Positions 1 through 8,498 of a stretch of DNA of 64,000 nucleotides are shown here, piece by piece. The notes beneath the pieces are model-generated. The model was not told where the DNA came from. It saw nothing but the letters and a program-made list of their open reading frames with translations, and ran no database searches. Every line of letters starts with the position of its first letter. Positions within the stretch are counted from its first letter, which is position 1. The stretch is taken from NCBI RefSeq assembly GCF_049860565.1, contig NZ_CP172056.1, forward strand, positions 868,001-932,000, written 5' to 3'. Made by a program: the position numbers and the translations under genes. This DNA comes from Desulfitobacterium_A nosdiversum. Lineage in GTDB: Bacteria > Bacillota > Desulfitobacteriia > Desulfitobacteriales > Desulfitobacteriaceae.

Positions 1-1
1 G

Positions 2-28
2 TTCAACATGGAGGCTCCAAAACTTTAA
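2..28 (+). CDS. 3' end of an upstream gene (possibly ABC substrate-binding protein)
   Basis: The frame starting at base 2 reads eight residues ending in EAPKL and then a TAA stop, 12 bases before a clear terminator. The position just before an amino-acid ABC permease and ATPase suggests the C-terminus of the matching solute-binding protein. With so few residues this is inference from context only. Confidence 0.3.
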   Translation, partial: FNMEAPKL

Positions 29-40
29 TTTTACGAAAGT

Positions 41-66
41 ACCCGGTTTTACCGGGTATTTTTTTT
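41..66 (+). terminator. Rho-independent terminator
   Basis: A perfect 7-bp stem (ACCCGGT/ACCGGGT) with a 3-nt loop is followed directly by a run of eight T. It ends the transcript of the gene left of the window and separates it from the permease gene. Confidence 0.85.
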
Positions 67-176
67 GCCTTTAATCGGTTAACCAAGTATTGTATAGATT
101 TACAAGCCCTGCAGGATTATCAATACTTAAAGAAGCTTATTTAAAAAGAATATATTGAGTTTAGTTTTGATGTGTA

Positions 177-205
177 TTGAATAATAGTTCATGAAAATGT
201 ATAAT
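177..205 (+). promoter_or_regulatory. Sigma-A promoter of the amino-acid ABC operon
   Basis: TTGAAT at 177-182 and TATAAT at 200-205 are separated by 17 bp. The predicted start near 212 leaves a leader of about 77 nt before the permease start. Together with the terminator at 41-66, this accounts for most of the gene-free first 288 bases; I see nothing else in them. Confidence 0.7.
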
Positions 206-288
206 GTCCAAAGAATTGACACGCTTTTTTGTTTGTTACACATGTTCGACTTATTATTAGTCTCCCGAATCTTGAGAGGAGGATTTTC

Positions 289-966
289 GTGGGATCGATC
301 CGTTGGGATATTATGATACCGAGTTTAGGCCCCTTGCTTAAGGGTGCTCAGATTACCGTAGAGCTTACAGCCGGGGCTGTAGCCATTGGGATTGTGATTG
401 GATTGGTGATGGCCTTAATGAGGCTGTCCGATAATAAGGTTCTTAAGGGAATTGCAATTTCTTATATCGATTTTCTAAGGGGAACACCGCTTCTTGTCCA
501 AATTTTCCTCGCCTACTTTGGGTTTCCGCAGATTTTTGGGTTTACTCCTCCTGAAAATTATCAATATATCGCTGCGACTTTAGCGATGGGGCTGAATTCA
601 GGAGCCTATATTGCCGAGATTTTTCGGGCGGGGATTCAATCGATTGATCGCGGACAATCCGAGGCAGCTCGTTCTTTAGGAATGACGCAAGGTCAGGCTA
701 TGCGCTATATCATTTTGCCGCAAGCGTTTAAACGTGTTATTCCCCCGCTGGGCAATGAGTTCATTGCTTTGCTTAAAGACTCTTCCCTCGTTGCCTTAAT
801 TGCTTTGGAAGATCTGATGTATTCCGGGAAAATTATTGTAGGAAGAACCTTTCAGCCTTTCCCGATTTATATTGAAGTCGCTTTGATTTACCTTGTCATG
901 ACTTTGGTCCTTTCCCGTTTGGTCAGTTATACGGAAAGGAGGTTGGGCAAGAGTGATCTTCGTTAA
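289..966 (+). CDS. Amino-acid ABC transporter permease (His/Glu/Gln/Arg type)
   Basis: This is the inner-membrane channel subunit of a polar amino-acid importer. The GTG at 289 is chosen because GAGAGGAGG lies just upstream; the frame is open to a TTG at 229, but that start has no ribosome site. The 225-residue product has about five membrane segments and the EAA loop (residues near EAARSLGMTQGQAMRYIILP) that docks on the ATPase. The DFLRGTPLLVQIF segment is typical of the HisM/GlnP family. It overlaps the ATPase gene by 14 nt, so the two are translationally linked. The substrate cannot be told from sequence. Confidence 0.92.
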   Translation: MGSIRWDIMIPSLGPLLKGAQITVELTAGAVAIGIVIGLVMALMRLSDNKVLKGIAISYIDFLRGTPLLVQIFLAYFGFPQIFGFTPPENYQYIAATLAMGLNSGAYIAEIFRAGIQSIDRGQSEAARSLGMTQGQAMRYIILPQAFKRVIPPLGNEFIALLKDSSLVALIALEDLMYSGKIIVGRTFQPFPIYIEVALIYLVMTLVLSRLVSYTERRLGKSDLR

Positions 967-1672
967 GAATTTGCATAAGTCCTTTGGCAAGCTTGAAGTT
1001 CTGAAAGGCATCGACTGCCATATTAAAGAAAAAGAAGTAGTTGTCGTTATTGGTCCGAGCGGTTCGGGAAAGAGTACTTTTCTAAGATGCTTAAACAAGT
1101 TGGAAGAGCCCACAAGCGGTGAAATTACAATTGATGGTATCCCGCTGAACTCAGAAACAAATGTCAATGCGATTCGTCGAGAGGTCGGAATGGTGTTTCA
1201 ACGCTTTAATCTTTTCCCGCATATGACTGCTTTACAAAATATTGTGCTTGCACCTTCGGTCGTACGCAAGACGAATAAGAAGGAAGCGGAAGAAGCAGCC
1301 TCGGAGCTTCTAAGAAAAGTGGGCCTGGCAGATAAGGCTGACGAATACCCTGACCGGCTTTCTGGGGGGCAGCAGCAGCGTGTAGCGATTGCTCGGGCAT
1401 TAGCCATGAAACCTAAAATTATGCTGTTTGATGAACCCACTTCAGCTCTTGACCCGGAAATGGTCGGCGAAGTTCTCGCAGTTATGAAGGATTTAGCACG
1501 TGAAGGAATGACCATGGTGGTTGTTACCCATGAAATGGGTTTTGCTCGTGAAGTGGGTGACCGGGTTATTTTTATGGATGAAGGGATTATCATGGAAGAG
1601 GGAGAACCTAATTCTGTCTTCGGCAATCCTCAGAATTCACGGACGAAATCTTTCCTGAGTAAAATTCTTTAG
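953..1672 (+). CDS. Amino-acid ABC transporter ATP-binding protein (GlnQ/ArtP type)
   Basis: This cytoplasmic ATPase of 239 residues powers the permease encoded just upstream. Walker A is GPSGSGKST (about residue 34), the ABC signature is LSGGQQQR (about 136), Walker B is IMLFDEPTSALD and the switch histidine is in VVTHEMGF. The length is the usual 240 for the polar amino-acid class. The start is GTG, with AAAGGAGG 10 nt upstream inside the permease gene. Overlap and shared family point to a single importer with the binding protein probably encoded left of the window. Confidence 0.95.
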   Translation: MIFVKNLHKSFGKLEVLKGIDCHIKEKEVVVVIGPSGSGKSTFLRCLNKLEEPTSGEITIDGIPLNSETNVNAIRREVGMVFQRFNLFPHMTALQNIVLAPSVVRKTNKKEAEEAASELLRKVGLADKADEYPDRLSGGQQQRVAIARALAMKPKIMLFDEPTSALDPEMVGEVLAVMKDLAREGMTMVVVTHEMGFAREVGDRVIFMDEGIIMEEGEPNSVFGNPQNSRTKSFLSKIL

Positions 1673-1698
1673 GTATCGCCTGCAAGCAAGCGATGCCT
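1671..1698 (+). terminator. Possible weak terminator hairpin
   Basis: A 9-bp stem (AGGTATCGC/GCGATGCCT, one G-U pair) begins inside the stop codon of the ATPase gene. No T-run follows, so it may only protect the 3' end of the message. The rest of the 220-nt gap to the next gene shows no convincing promoter. Confidence 0.35.
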
Positions 1699-1892
1699 AA
1701 ATGGCCAGCATATAAACCAGATGCTTTTGGATAAAGCCTTGATATAAAATCCGGGATTGTTGGCGTTCTCAGGAAGGAAATTGGTATTTTCTGTAGAATA
1801 TAAGCGTAGTTGCCAATATTGGATTAAAAGTAACAAAAAGCATTGTCATTATTGCTAACGTTACCTAACGCTTATAAGGTAGTGAATATCAA

Positions 1893-2813
1893 GTGAATAA
1901 GCTCTTAAATATCCATAATCAGGTTGAAGCTTTAGAGGCCGCAAATTCTAATTGTATTAAGGATATGTGGCTTCTATTACGTCCCAACCAATGGATTAAA
2001 AATTTATTTGTATTTTTAGGGATACTTTTCTCCGGAAGTTGGCTTGATTCGTACCTGCTTACTCAGGTATTTTTGACAGCCGTTGCGTTTTGCTTGGTTT
2101 CAAGCGCTGTATATGTATTAAACGATCTTTTGGATCGGGAAAATGACAAAATGCATCCAACAAAGCGTTTTCGCCCGATTGCTTCCGGAAAGGTAACACA
2201 AGGTCAAGCTCGATTATTATTTTTGCTATGTGCAGTGCTTGGTTTCTCAATTGGAGTGATAGTATCTCCATTAATTCTGCTCCTGCTTCTGCTATATTTG
2301 GGGCAAAATATTGCCTATTCGAAGATATTGAAAAAAGTAGTAATCGTTGATGTATTTATAATTGCTTTCGGTTTCATTTTGCGCATCTTAGCGGGTACAT
2401 GGGGAATCGGGATTGCTCCTTCCCGCTGGATGTTGTTATGCAGCTTGATGCTTACGTTATTTCTGGGATTCGGCAAACGCTGGGCTGAACTTAGCGAGTC
2501 CGGGGGAGAAGTGTCGAGCCGTCCGGTTTTAGGTCAGTATAGTATTGATATACTTAATCAGTTTACAGGTATAACAGCTGGCGGTGTTATAATAACTTAC
2601 AGCTTATATACCCTTGATCCATCTACAATTGCGATGCATAAAACCGATAAGCTGATTTATACTGTTCCTTTTGTGATTTATGGTATATTTCGTTATTTAT
2701 ATCTTGTCCATACCGGAAAAGGCGGAGATCCTTCGACGCTTGTTTCGAAGGATTATCATATCATTGGAGCCGTTTTCCTTTGGTTAAGCAGTGTAATATG
2801 GATATTAAGATAA
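1893..2813 (+). CDS. UbiA-family prenyltransferase, decaprenyl-phosphate phosphoribosyltransferase-like
   Basis: This polytopic membrane enzyme (306 residues, about eight helices) probably transfers 5-phosphoribose from PRPP to a polyprenyl phosphate, as the mycobacterial DPPR synthase does. Visible family marks are RPNQWIKN (about residue 30) and the Asp-rich site NDLLDRENDKMHPTKRFRPI (about 77-96), which binds Mg2+ and pyrophosphate. It opens a three-gene membrane cassette with a GT39-like transferase and an SMR-like protein. The start is GTG with a weak AAGGT upstream; a start at the ATG at 1965 is possible. The acceptor and the final sugar are unknown. Confidence 0.75.
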   Translation: MNKLLNIHNQVEALEAANSNCIKDMWLLLRPNQWIKNLFVFLGILFSGSWLDSYLLTQVFLTAVAFCLVSSAVYVLNDLLDRENDKMHPTKRFRPIASGKVTQGQARLLFLLCAVLGFSIGVIVSPLILLLLLLYLGQNIAYSKILKKVVIVDVFIIAFGFILRILAGTWGIGIAPSRWMLLCSLMLTLFLGFGKRWAELSESGGEVSSRPVLGQYSIDILNQFTGITAGGVIITYSLYTLDPSTIAMHKTDKLIYTVPFVIYGIFRYLYLVHTGKGGDPSTLVSKDYHIIGAVFLWLSSVIWILR

Positions 2814-2859
2814 ACAATTTTCATATTATACGTTAAGGGATGAGAGGTTAATAGAAACG

Positions 2860-4122
2860 GTGATAGGTGATTTTGCATCAGCACATTTAAAAAAAATGGG
2901 GCTGATTTTAGGGTTTTTAACCGGTTTAATATGGATAATAGGGGTACCGACACGGCCTTTTTCAGATTTCTTATATTATCATGAACTTGCTCAGCAAATT
3001 GCTTCCGGCGGAGTATGGGGTGATACATATACATCTGTTGGTTATCCGATTTTTTTATCTATATTTTACCGTGCTTTTGGTTACTCCCTGTTTATTTCTA
3101 AATTTGTTAATTTATGTTTAAGTTTAATTATGAATCTGTTGGCTTTCAGGCTCCTTTACATTTTGGTCAAAGTGAAAAGGCTGCAGATGGCGGCATGGAT
3201 TAGTTTCGTACTTTTTCCGGTTAATATTTACTATAACGGCATTATTGCTAATGAGATACTGTTTACAACGCTGTTGTTACTGTGCATCAATCTATATTTT
3301 AGCAAGATAAAATATAGATATTTTTTAATTGGGGTGATAACAGGAATAAATAGTTTAATTAAACCTTTTTTTCCTGCTTTTTTTGGGGTTGTTTTATTGA
3401 TGGAGCTGCTCGTTGAACGGAAATGGCGTTCGGCCTTGAAAAATAGTGGAATTATTCTAGGGATGTGTATACTTGTTATTACACCATGGCTATTTCGCAA
3501 TTATCTGATGATGGGGGAATTTACCTATATATCAAATAACGGAGGAATTGTTCTCTATATTAATAACAACTCTCAAAATAGAAACGGGAGTTGGATGCCG
3601 GCAACTGAGGTAGAAAATACAGTGGTTAACCGTCCGGAATATATTCTTGCCAATGCTACTGAAAAAAACAAAATGCTCAGCCAGGCTGCTAAACAGTGGA
3701 TCATTCATCACCCGGTTGATTTTATGGTCTTAGGGCTAAAACGTATAGGAAATACTTATTTGGGATTAGCGGATATTAAGAATAGTTTTAATGGCAGTCA
3801 ACTCCCCTTATGGGTGCGAACGTTATTAGGCATTGGGGTTGATTTGATTCGAATACCATTTTATTGGATAGGATTTGGTTCGATATGCGGTTTTAGTTTT
3901 TATTACCTAACAAAGTTTCAATTTAGAAGTTTTAAACAACATTATTTAAATCGCGAAGAACTATTTCTGCTTTTAGTTTTTTGGATGTTTACAGGAATTT
4001 ACTTTATTACTGAAGGTCAGGCTCGTTATGCATTCCCTTTGAATTTTGTCATTATTTATTTTGCCATAAAAGGAAGTTCATTGGTTCGGGATATGCTCAT
4101 TCAATCGCCGAAGATAACTTGA
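2860..4122 (+). CDS. GT39-like membrane glycosyltransferase (PMT/ArnT superfamily)
   Basis: A 420-residue polytopic protein with around ten hydrophobic helices. The N-terminal part has the pattern of dolichyl-phosphate-mannose-type transferases: an acidic residue in a first outer loop (FSDFLYYHELA), then a YPIFLSIFYRAFG segment. Such enzymes move a sugar from a polyprenyl-phosphate carrier onto lipids, glycans or proteins outside the membrane. It lies 46 nt after the UbiA-type gene, which could make the lipid-linked donor. The start is GTG with GAGAGG 12 nt upstream. AT-rich codon use fits the rest of this cassette. The exact sugar and acceptor cannot be read. Confidence 0.65.
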   Translation: MIGDFASAHLKKMGLILGFLTGLIWIIGVPTRPFSDFLYYHELAQQIASGGVWGDTYTSVGYPIFLSIFYRAFGYSLFISKFVNLCLSLIMNLLAFRLLYILVKVKRLQMAAWISFVLFPVNIYYNGIIANEILFTTLLLLCINLYFSKIKYRYFLIGVITGINSLIKPFFPAFFGVVLLMELLVERKWRSALKNSGIILGMCILVITPWLFRNYLMMGEFTYISNNGGIVLYINNNSQNRNGSWMPATEVENTVVNRPEYILANATEKNKMLSQAAKQWIIHHPVDFMVLGLKRIGNTYLGLADIKNSFNGSQLPLWVRTLLGIGVDLIRIPFYWIGFGSICGFSFYYLTKFQFRSFKQHYLNREELFLLLVFWMFTGIYFITEGQARYAFPLNFVIIYFAIKGSSLVRDMLIQSPKIT

Positions 4123-4159
4123 ATCTTAGAATTAAATAGCATTATGAAGGAGCTTAAGT

Positions 4160-4516
4160 ATGTTACTCTTAATCATTGTTTCTGTTTTATTAGGGGCAAT
4201 CGGACAAATATTGGTTAAAATAGGAGCTCAACATCTCGAGCTTAGCTTTACGTGGACAAATTTGTGGCCCAGCCTTATCGCAATTATGAAGAACATTCCC
4301 GTAATGTCCGGATTATTGCTCTATGGATTAAGTTTTATTATATGGGTTAAAGTTCTGACTAAGACTGAATTGAGTTATGCTTATCCTTTTGTAAGCATTG
4401 GTTATCTTTTTATTTTAATCGTTTCCTATTTTTTCTTTAAGGAGCATTTCACATTATCTCGTGTTATGGGTACAATACTCATTGTTTTAGGGGTTATATT
4501 TGTATCAAGGAGTTAA
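4160..4516 (+). CDS. SMR/EamA-like small membrane protein, possible lipid-sugar flippase subunit
   Basis: A 118-residue protein with four hydrophobic helices, of the small multidrug resistance fold. The C-terminal half (YAYPFVSIGYLFILIVSYFF, then KEHFTLSRVMGTILIVLGV) resembles EmrE and the ArnE/ArnF proteins that flip undecaprenyl-phosphate aminoarabinose. It is the third gene of the cassette, 37 nt after the glycosyltransferase, with GAAGGAG at a good distance. From context, export of a polyprenyl-phosphate sugar is a better guess than drug efflux, but this is inference. Confidence 0.65.
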   Translation: MLLLIIVSVLLGAIGQILVKIGAQHLELSFTWTNLWPSLIAIMKNIPVMSGLLLYGLSFIIWVKVLTKTELSYAYPFVSIGYLFILIVSYFFFKEHFTLSRVMGTILIVLGVIFVSRS

Positions 4517-4540
4517 TCGCAATTAAAGAATTAACGCGTT

Positions 4541-4546
4541 TATAAT
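4541..4546 (+). promoter_or_regulatory. Candidate -10 box for the cold-shock gene
   Basis: A perfect TATAAT lies 95 nt before the cold-shock start, but no good -35 hexamer sits at 16-18 bp. The implied long 5' leader of about 85 nt is typical of csp messages. Confidence 0.35.
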
Positions 4547-4640
4547 AGGAGCTTTTTGGTTATCCTGAAAAGGTAAAGGCTTTCAGGACTGTGTTTTCTT
4601 TGGAAAACCTCCAAACGGCCAAATCAAGGAGGTAGTTTTT

Positions 4641-4838
4641 GTGTTAGGTAAAGTCAAATGGTTTAGTAAACAAAAAGGGTACGGATTTATTGAAGGTGAA
4701 AATGGTCAGGATGTATTTGTCCACTTTTCATCTATACTGGGTGAAGGATTCCGTACCTTGGAAGAAGGTCAAGGGGTTCAATTTGATGTTGTTCAGGGGC
4801 CGCGCGGAGAGCAAGCATCCAATGTAAATATCCCATAA
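4641..4838 (+). CDS. Cold-shock protein (CspA/CspB family)
   Basis: A 65-residue single-strand nucleic-acid binding protein that acts as an RNA chaperone. It is one OB-fold with RNP1 (KGYGFIE) and RNP2 (VFVHFS), the standard length for the family. The start is GTG, preceded by AAGGAGGTAG. It is flanked by an upstream TATAAT and a strong downstream terminator, so it is probably its own transcription unit with a long leader that may respond to temperature. Confidence 0.95.
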   Translation: MLGKVKWFSKQKGYGFIEGENGQDVFVHFSSILGEGFRTLEEGQGVQFDVVQGPRGEQASNVNIP

Positions 4839-4903
4839 ATAAAGAGATGCAATTTACCCTAAAATTTTGATGAAATAAGACCTACAAAGGTTTAATGACG
4901 TAT

Positions 4904-4948
4904 AAAAAAGAGAATTGTTTAAATAATTTGCAACGATTCTCTTTTTTT
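4904..4948 (+). terminator. Rho-independent terminator after the csp gene
   Basis: A stem of about 16 bp (AAAAAAGAGAATTGTT with AACGATTCTCTTTTTT, one G-U pair) and a T-run at the 3' side. The A-rich 5' flank could also let it work on the minus strand. Confidence 0.85.
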
Positions 4949-4983
4949 CATCTTAGAAAATTAAGAATAAAACTTCTTAACCG

Positions 4984-5012
4984 GCAGGATTTTTACGGAA
5001 AATAGGGAATAT
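4984..5012 (+). promoter_or_regulatory. Putative sigma-H promoter of hpf
   Basis: GCAGGATTT at 4984-4992, 11 bp, then AGGGAATAT at 5004-5012. Both halves fit the Bacillus sigma-H consensus (RNAGGAWWW, 11-12 bp, RNNGAATWW) at every fixed position. In Bacillus subtilis the hpf homologue yvyD is known to be sigma-H and sigma-B dependent. A TATAAT at 5013-5018 overlaps but has a poor -35. Confidence 0.6.
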
Positions 5013-5045
5013 TATAATCAAGTTGATTAAAAGGGGGTTCAAACG

Positions 5046-5573
5046 ATGAACATCATGATTCGCGGCAAACATATCGAAGTGACGGATGCCCTGAGAGAGT
5101 ATGTTTTAAAAAGGGTCGGTAAACTTGAAAAATACTCAGATGAGTTTATGGACGTGAAAGTGACTTTATTGGTAGAGGAAGGCCGTCATCGGGTAGAAGT
5201 TACAGCCCCTATTCACGGAATTATCCTTCGTGGGGAAGAAGAAAGCACAGATATGTATGCTTCCATTGATTTGGTCATCGAAAAATTGGAACGCCAAATC
5301 GATAAATATCGTACCCGTATTAATAAACGGATGCGCACGAAGGTGCTTAAGGATCATGAACCCGCACAGCCTGTAACCCCAGACGATGATGAAGAAAAGG
5401 TAGTCCGGAATAAAAAGTTTACGCTTAAACCCATGTCTGTGGATGAAGCGATTATGCAGATGAATTTAGTCGGACATAACTTTTTCGTATTTACAAATTC
5501 AGACGGTCATACCGTTAATGTCGTTTACCGTCGTCATAATGGTGATTACGGTTTACTTGAACCTGAAACTTGA
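5046..5573 (+). CDS. hpf: Long-form ribosome hibernation promoting factor
   Basis: A 175-residue protein that joins 70S ribosomes into inactive 100S dimers in resting cells. Residues 1-100 form the S30AE/RaiA fold that sits in the decoding centre (MIRGKHIEVTDALREYV). After a charged linker, residues about 115-175 are the C-terminal dimerisation domain (LKPMSVDEAIMQMNLVGHNF). The long form is usual in Firmicutes. Strong AAAGGGGG ribosome site. The upstream region has a sigma-H-like promoter. It lies just before secA, the usual order in this phylum. Confidence 0.95.
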   Translation: MNIMIRGKHIEVTDALREYVLKRVGKLEKYSDEFMDVKVTLLVEEGRHRVEVTAPIHGIILRGEEESTDMYASIDLVIEKLERQIDKYRTRINKRMRTKVLKDHEPAQPVTPDDDEEKVVRNKKFTLKPMSVDEAIMQMNLVGHNFFVFTNSDGHTVNVVYRRHNGDYGLLEPET

Positions 5574-5606
5574 TATTTTACAAATAACTTAATATGTATA
5601 AGTTAT

Positions 5607-5636
5607 AAGACCTGCCTTGTGCAGGCCTTATTTATT
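5607..5636 (+). terminator. Probable terminator after hpf
   Basis: A GC-rich hairpin (CCTGC/GCAGG extended by AAG/CTT across one mismatch) is followed by TTATTTATT. The T-run is interrupted, so strength is uncertain. Confidence 0.55.
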
Positions 5637-5671
5637 GCTTAAATCTTCCACAATAGTTTTCTTTATCAATG

Positions 5672-5700
5672 TTGCACCAAAAGTAGGGTAATGCTAAAAT
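5672..5700 (+). promoter_or_regulatory. Sigma-A promoter of secA
   Basis: TTGCAC at 5672-5677, 17 bp, TAAAAT at 5695-5700, with a TGC extension directly before the -10 box. The predicted start lies about 35 nt before the secA ATG. Confidence 0.65.
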
Positions 5701-5741
5701 GAGATGATACGCTCGGATGATTGGAAAGGTGGATCAATTAA

Positions 5742-8246
5742 ATGGGGTTTTTGAAGAATTTTCTGGACGATAATGCACGTGAAGTAAAAAGATATCAAAA
5801 ACGTGTTCAAGTAATCAATGCTCTCGAACCCGAGATGCAAGCTTTAAGTGATGAACAACTGCGGGGTAAGACAGAAGAATTTAAACAGCGCTTAGAAAAT
5901 GGAGAAAGTATTGATAATATACTGCCTGAGGCTTTTGCGGTTGTCCGCGAAGCTTCGCGCCGAGTGATTGGGCAGCGGCACTATGATGTACAATTAATTG
6001 GCGGTATGGTACTTCATGACGGCAGAATTGCTGAGATGCGTACTGGGGAAGGTAAAACCCTTGTCGCAACTCTTCCATCCTACCTGAATGCTCTTACAGG
6101 CCAAGGCGTCCATATTATTACGGTGAATGATTACTTAGCCCGTCGTGACAGTGAATGGATGGGTCAAATTCATAGATTCCTCGGTTTATCCGTAGGTCTT
6201 ATTGTTCACGGCTTGAACTATGAACAGCGCCGGGAAAGCTATGCTTCAGATATCACCTATGGTACAAATAATGAATTCGGTTTTGACTATTTGCGGGATA
6301 ACATGGTCACACGCCCAGAAGGACTTGTTCAGCGGGATTTGAATTTTGCGATTGTGGACGAAGTTGACTCTATCTTGATCGATGAAGCGAGAACACCTTT
6401 GATTATTTCCGGTGAGGCGGACAAGCCTACTGAGCTTTATTATCGGGTTGCTATGGTCATTCCGCGGCTGAAAGTGGAAGAAGATTATAATGTCAATGAA
6501 AAAGATCGGGTTGTAACCTTAACTGAAAATGGTGTCAGCAGGGTCGAAACAATGCTTGGGGTAGAGAATCTTTATGATGATGTTCATAATGAGCTTGCGC
6601 ATCATGTAAACCAAGCCTTGAAAGCACATGCCTTATTCAAACGGGACCGTGATTATGTCGTTAAAGACGGCGAGGTTATCATCGTTGATGAATTTACAGG
6701 TCGACTGATGTTTGGCCGCCGCTATAGCGAGGGACTTCACCAGGCCATTGAAGCCAAAGAGGGAGTTAAAATTGAAAAGGAATCACAAACTCTAGCAACG
6801 ATTACCTTCCAGAACTATTTCCGGATGTATGAAAAACTGGCAGGCATGACAGGTACCGCTATGACTGAAGAGCCGGAATTTAAAAAGATTTATAACCTCG
6901 ATGTTGTAGAAATTCCGACCAATAAACCGGCAATACGTGAAGACATCCCGGATGTCGTTTATCGTACGGAGCAAGGCAAGTTTGAGGCTGCCGTTGAGGA
7001 GATCGTTCAGCGCTATGCTAAAGGACAGCCTATCTTGGTTGGTACAGTTTCTGTTGAGAAATCGGAACGTTTGAGTGCTATGCTCGATCGGCGGGGTATT
7101 CCTCATCAGGTATTGAATGCTAAATATCATGAAAAAGAAGCTGAAATCGTTGCCGGAGCCGGACAAAAAGGTACAGTAACGATTGCGACAAATATGGCCG
7201 GCCGTGGTACAGATATTATTCTGGGTGAAGGTGTATCTGAATTAGGCGGACTGCATATTATAGGTACGGAACGTCATGAGTCGCGCCGGATTGATAATCA
7301 GCTGCGCGGACGTGCCGGACGTCAGGGAGATCCGGGTTCTTCCCAGTTCTTTATTTCCTTAGAGGACGATTTAATGCGTCTTTTTGGTGCAGAAAATATC
7401 ATGAGCATCATGGATAAGCTGGGAATGGATGACAGCGTTCCAATTACTTCGAAAATGATTACCCGTTCTATCGAAACTGCACAACGCCGTGTTGAAAGCC
7501 GTAACTTTGATATTCGGAAAAATGTCCTTGATTATGACGATGTCATGAATCAGCAGCGGGAAGTTATTTATGCACAGCGCCGTATGGTACTCATGGGTGA
7601 AAATCTTCGCGATAATATTATGGAGATGATCCAAAAGGTCGTCACAGATATTGTAGAGATGTTCAGCGGGCAAAGCCCGTATCCCGAAGAGTGGGAATTA
7701 GGGAGCTTTTTAGAGTATGTGAATAATAACCTCATTCCTAACCACAATATAACTGCGGATCAAGTTGCCAACTTGAACAAGGAAGAGGTTGTTGAGCTGT
7801 TACTCGATCAATCAGTAGCTATGTATGAAGCTAGAGAGCAGGCCTTTGGTTCTGAGCTGATGCGTGAAATCGAACGGGCTGTGATGCTGCAGGTTGTAGA
7901 CAGCAAGTGGATGGATCACTTGGATGCCATGGATATGATGCGAGAAGGAATCGGACTGCGTGCCTATGGCCAAAAAAATCCGCTCGTCGAGTACAAACAT
8001 GAAGCGTATGATATGTTCCAAGGAATGATCGATTCTATCCAAGAAGACATTGTTCGCTATATGATGAGAGTTGCACCTCAAGTTACGGAACAAGTGCAGG
8101 AAGAGCCTCAGCATGTGCGTACGAATCGTGATGAAGAGGAAGCAGCACGCCCGGTGCACAATGAGGGCCCGAAGATCGGCCGTAACGATCCTTGTCCGTG
8201 CGGAAGCGGGAAGAAATATAAGAATTGCCATGGGGCAAATGAATAA
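5742..8246 (+). CDS. secA: Preprotein translocase ATPase SecA
   Basis: The motor ATPase (834 residues) that pushes unfolded preproteins through SecYEG. Walker A is GEGKTLVA (about residue 100), the DEAD-like motif is VDEVDSILIDEARTPL, motif III is TGTAMTEE, and the helicase C half has TNMAGRGTDI and GRAGRQGDPG. The last 20 residues form the zinc finger CPCGSGKKYKNCHG that binds SecB or the ribosome. Full length and intact. ATG with GGAAAGGTGG upstream. Its own sigma-A promoter precedes it; prfB follows, a very common neighbour pair in Firmicutes. Confidence 0.98.
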   Translation: MGFLKNFLDDNAREVKRYQKRVQVINALEPEMQALSDEQLRGKTEEFKQRLENGESIDNILPEAFAVVREASRRVIGQRHYDVQLIGGMVLHDGRIAEMRTGEGKTLVATLPSYLNALTGQGVHIITVNDYLARRDSEWMGQIHRFLGLSVGLIVHGLNYEQRRESYASDITYGTNNEFGFDYLRDNMVTRPEGLVQRDLNFAIVDEVDSILIDEARTPLIISGEADKPTELYYRVAMVIPRLKVEEDYNVNEKDRVVTLTENGVSRVETMLGVENLYDDVHNELAHHVNQALKAHALFKRDRDYVVKDGEVIIVDEFTGRLMFGRRYSEGLHQAIEAKEGVKIEKESQTLATITFQNYFRMYEKLAGMTGTAMTEEPEFKKIYNLDVVEIPTNKPAIREDIPDVVYRTEQGKFEAAVEEIVQRYAKGQPILVGTVSVEKSERLSAMLDRRGIPHQVLNAKYHEKEAEIVAGAGQKGTVTIATNMAGRGTDIILGEGVSELGGLHIIGTERHESRRIDNQLRGRAGRQGDPGSSQFFISLEDDLMRLFGAENIMSIMDKLGMDDSVPITSKMITRSIETAQRRVESRNFDIRKNVLDYDDVMNQQREVIYAQRRMVLMGENLRDNIMEMIQKVVTDIVEMFSGQSPYPEEWELGSFLEYVNNNLIPNHNITADQVANLNKEEVVELLLDQSVAMYEAREQAFGSELMREIERAVMLQVVDSKWMDHLDAMDMMREGIGLRAYGQKNPLVEYKHEAYDMFQGMIDSIQEDIVRYMMRVAPQVTEQVQEEPQHVRTNRDEEEAARPVHNEGPKIGRNDPCPCGSGKKYKNCHGANE

Positions 8247-8358
8247 ACGGTTAAGGAATAGGTTCAGACAAGATGCGCTCGCCGATCAAACTAGGATTCA
8301 AACACCTGTTTTAAGAGGCAGGATTCCCGCCAAAATCGTCTCCTGACTCTGTTGGCGG

Positions 8359-8379
8359 CGGAACACATCGTATGTTCCG
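8359..8379 (+). other. Hairpin in the secA-prfB gap
   Basis: A perfect 7-bp inverted repeat CGGAACA/TGTTCCG with a 7-nt loop. No T-run follows, so it is not a standard terminator. The rest of the 252-nt gap has no clear promoter or gene. Confidence 0.4.
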
Positions 8380-8498
8380 TCCTGCGTATGCATGTTGCGT
8401 TTTCATCAAGTTTGATTATTGCTCGTTTTAAAGTCTTTACCTATCTCCTTAGCCTGTTTAAGGGATTTTTGAAAAAAGTTTTGAAAGGGATGAAATAA

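Noticed and set aside
1843..1877. Promoter TTGTCA/TTATAA before the UbiA-type gene
   Set aside because: The spacing is 23 bp, too long for sigma-A.
8071..8346. A 91-codon open frame overlapping the secA end
   Set aside because: It lies mostly inside secA in another frame, is Arg/Met-rich, and lacks a ribosome site.
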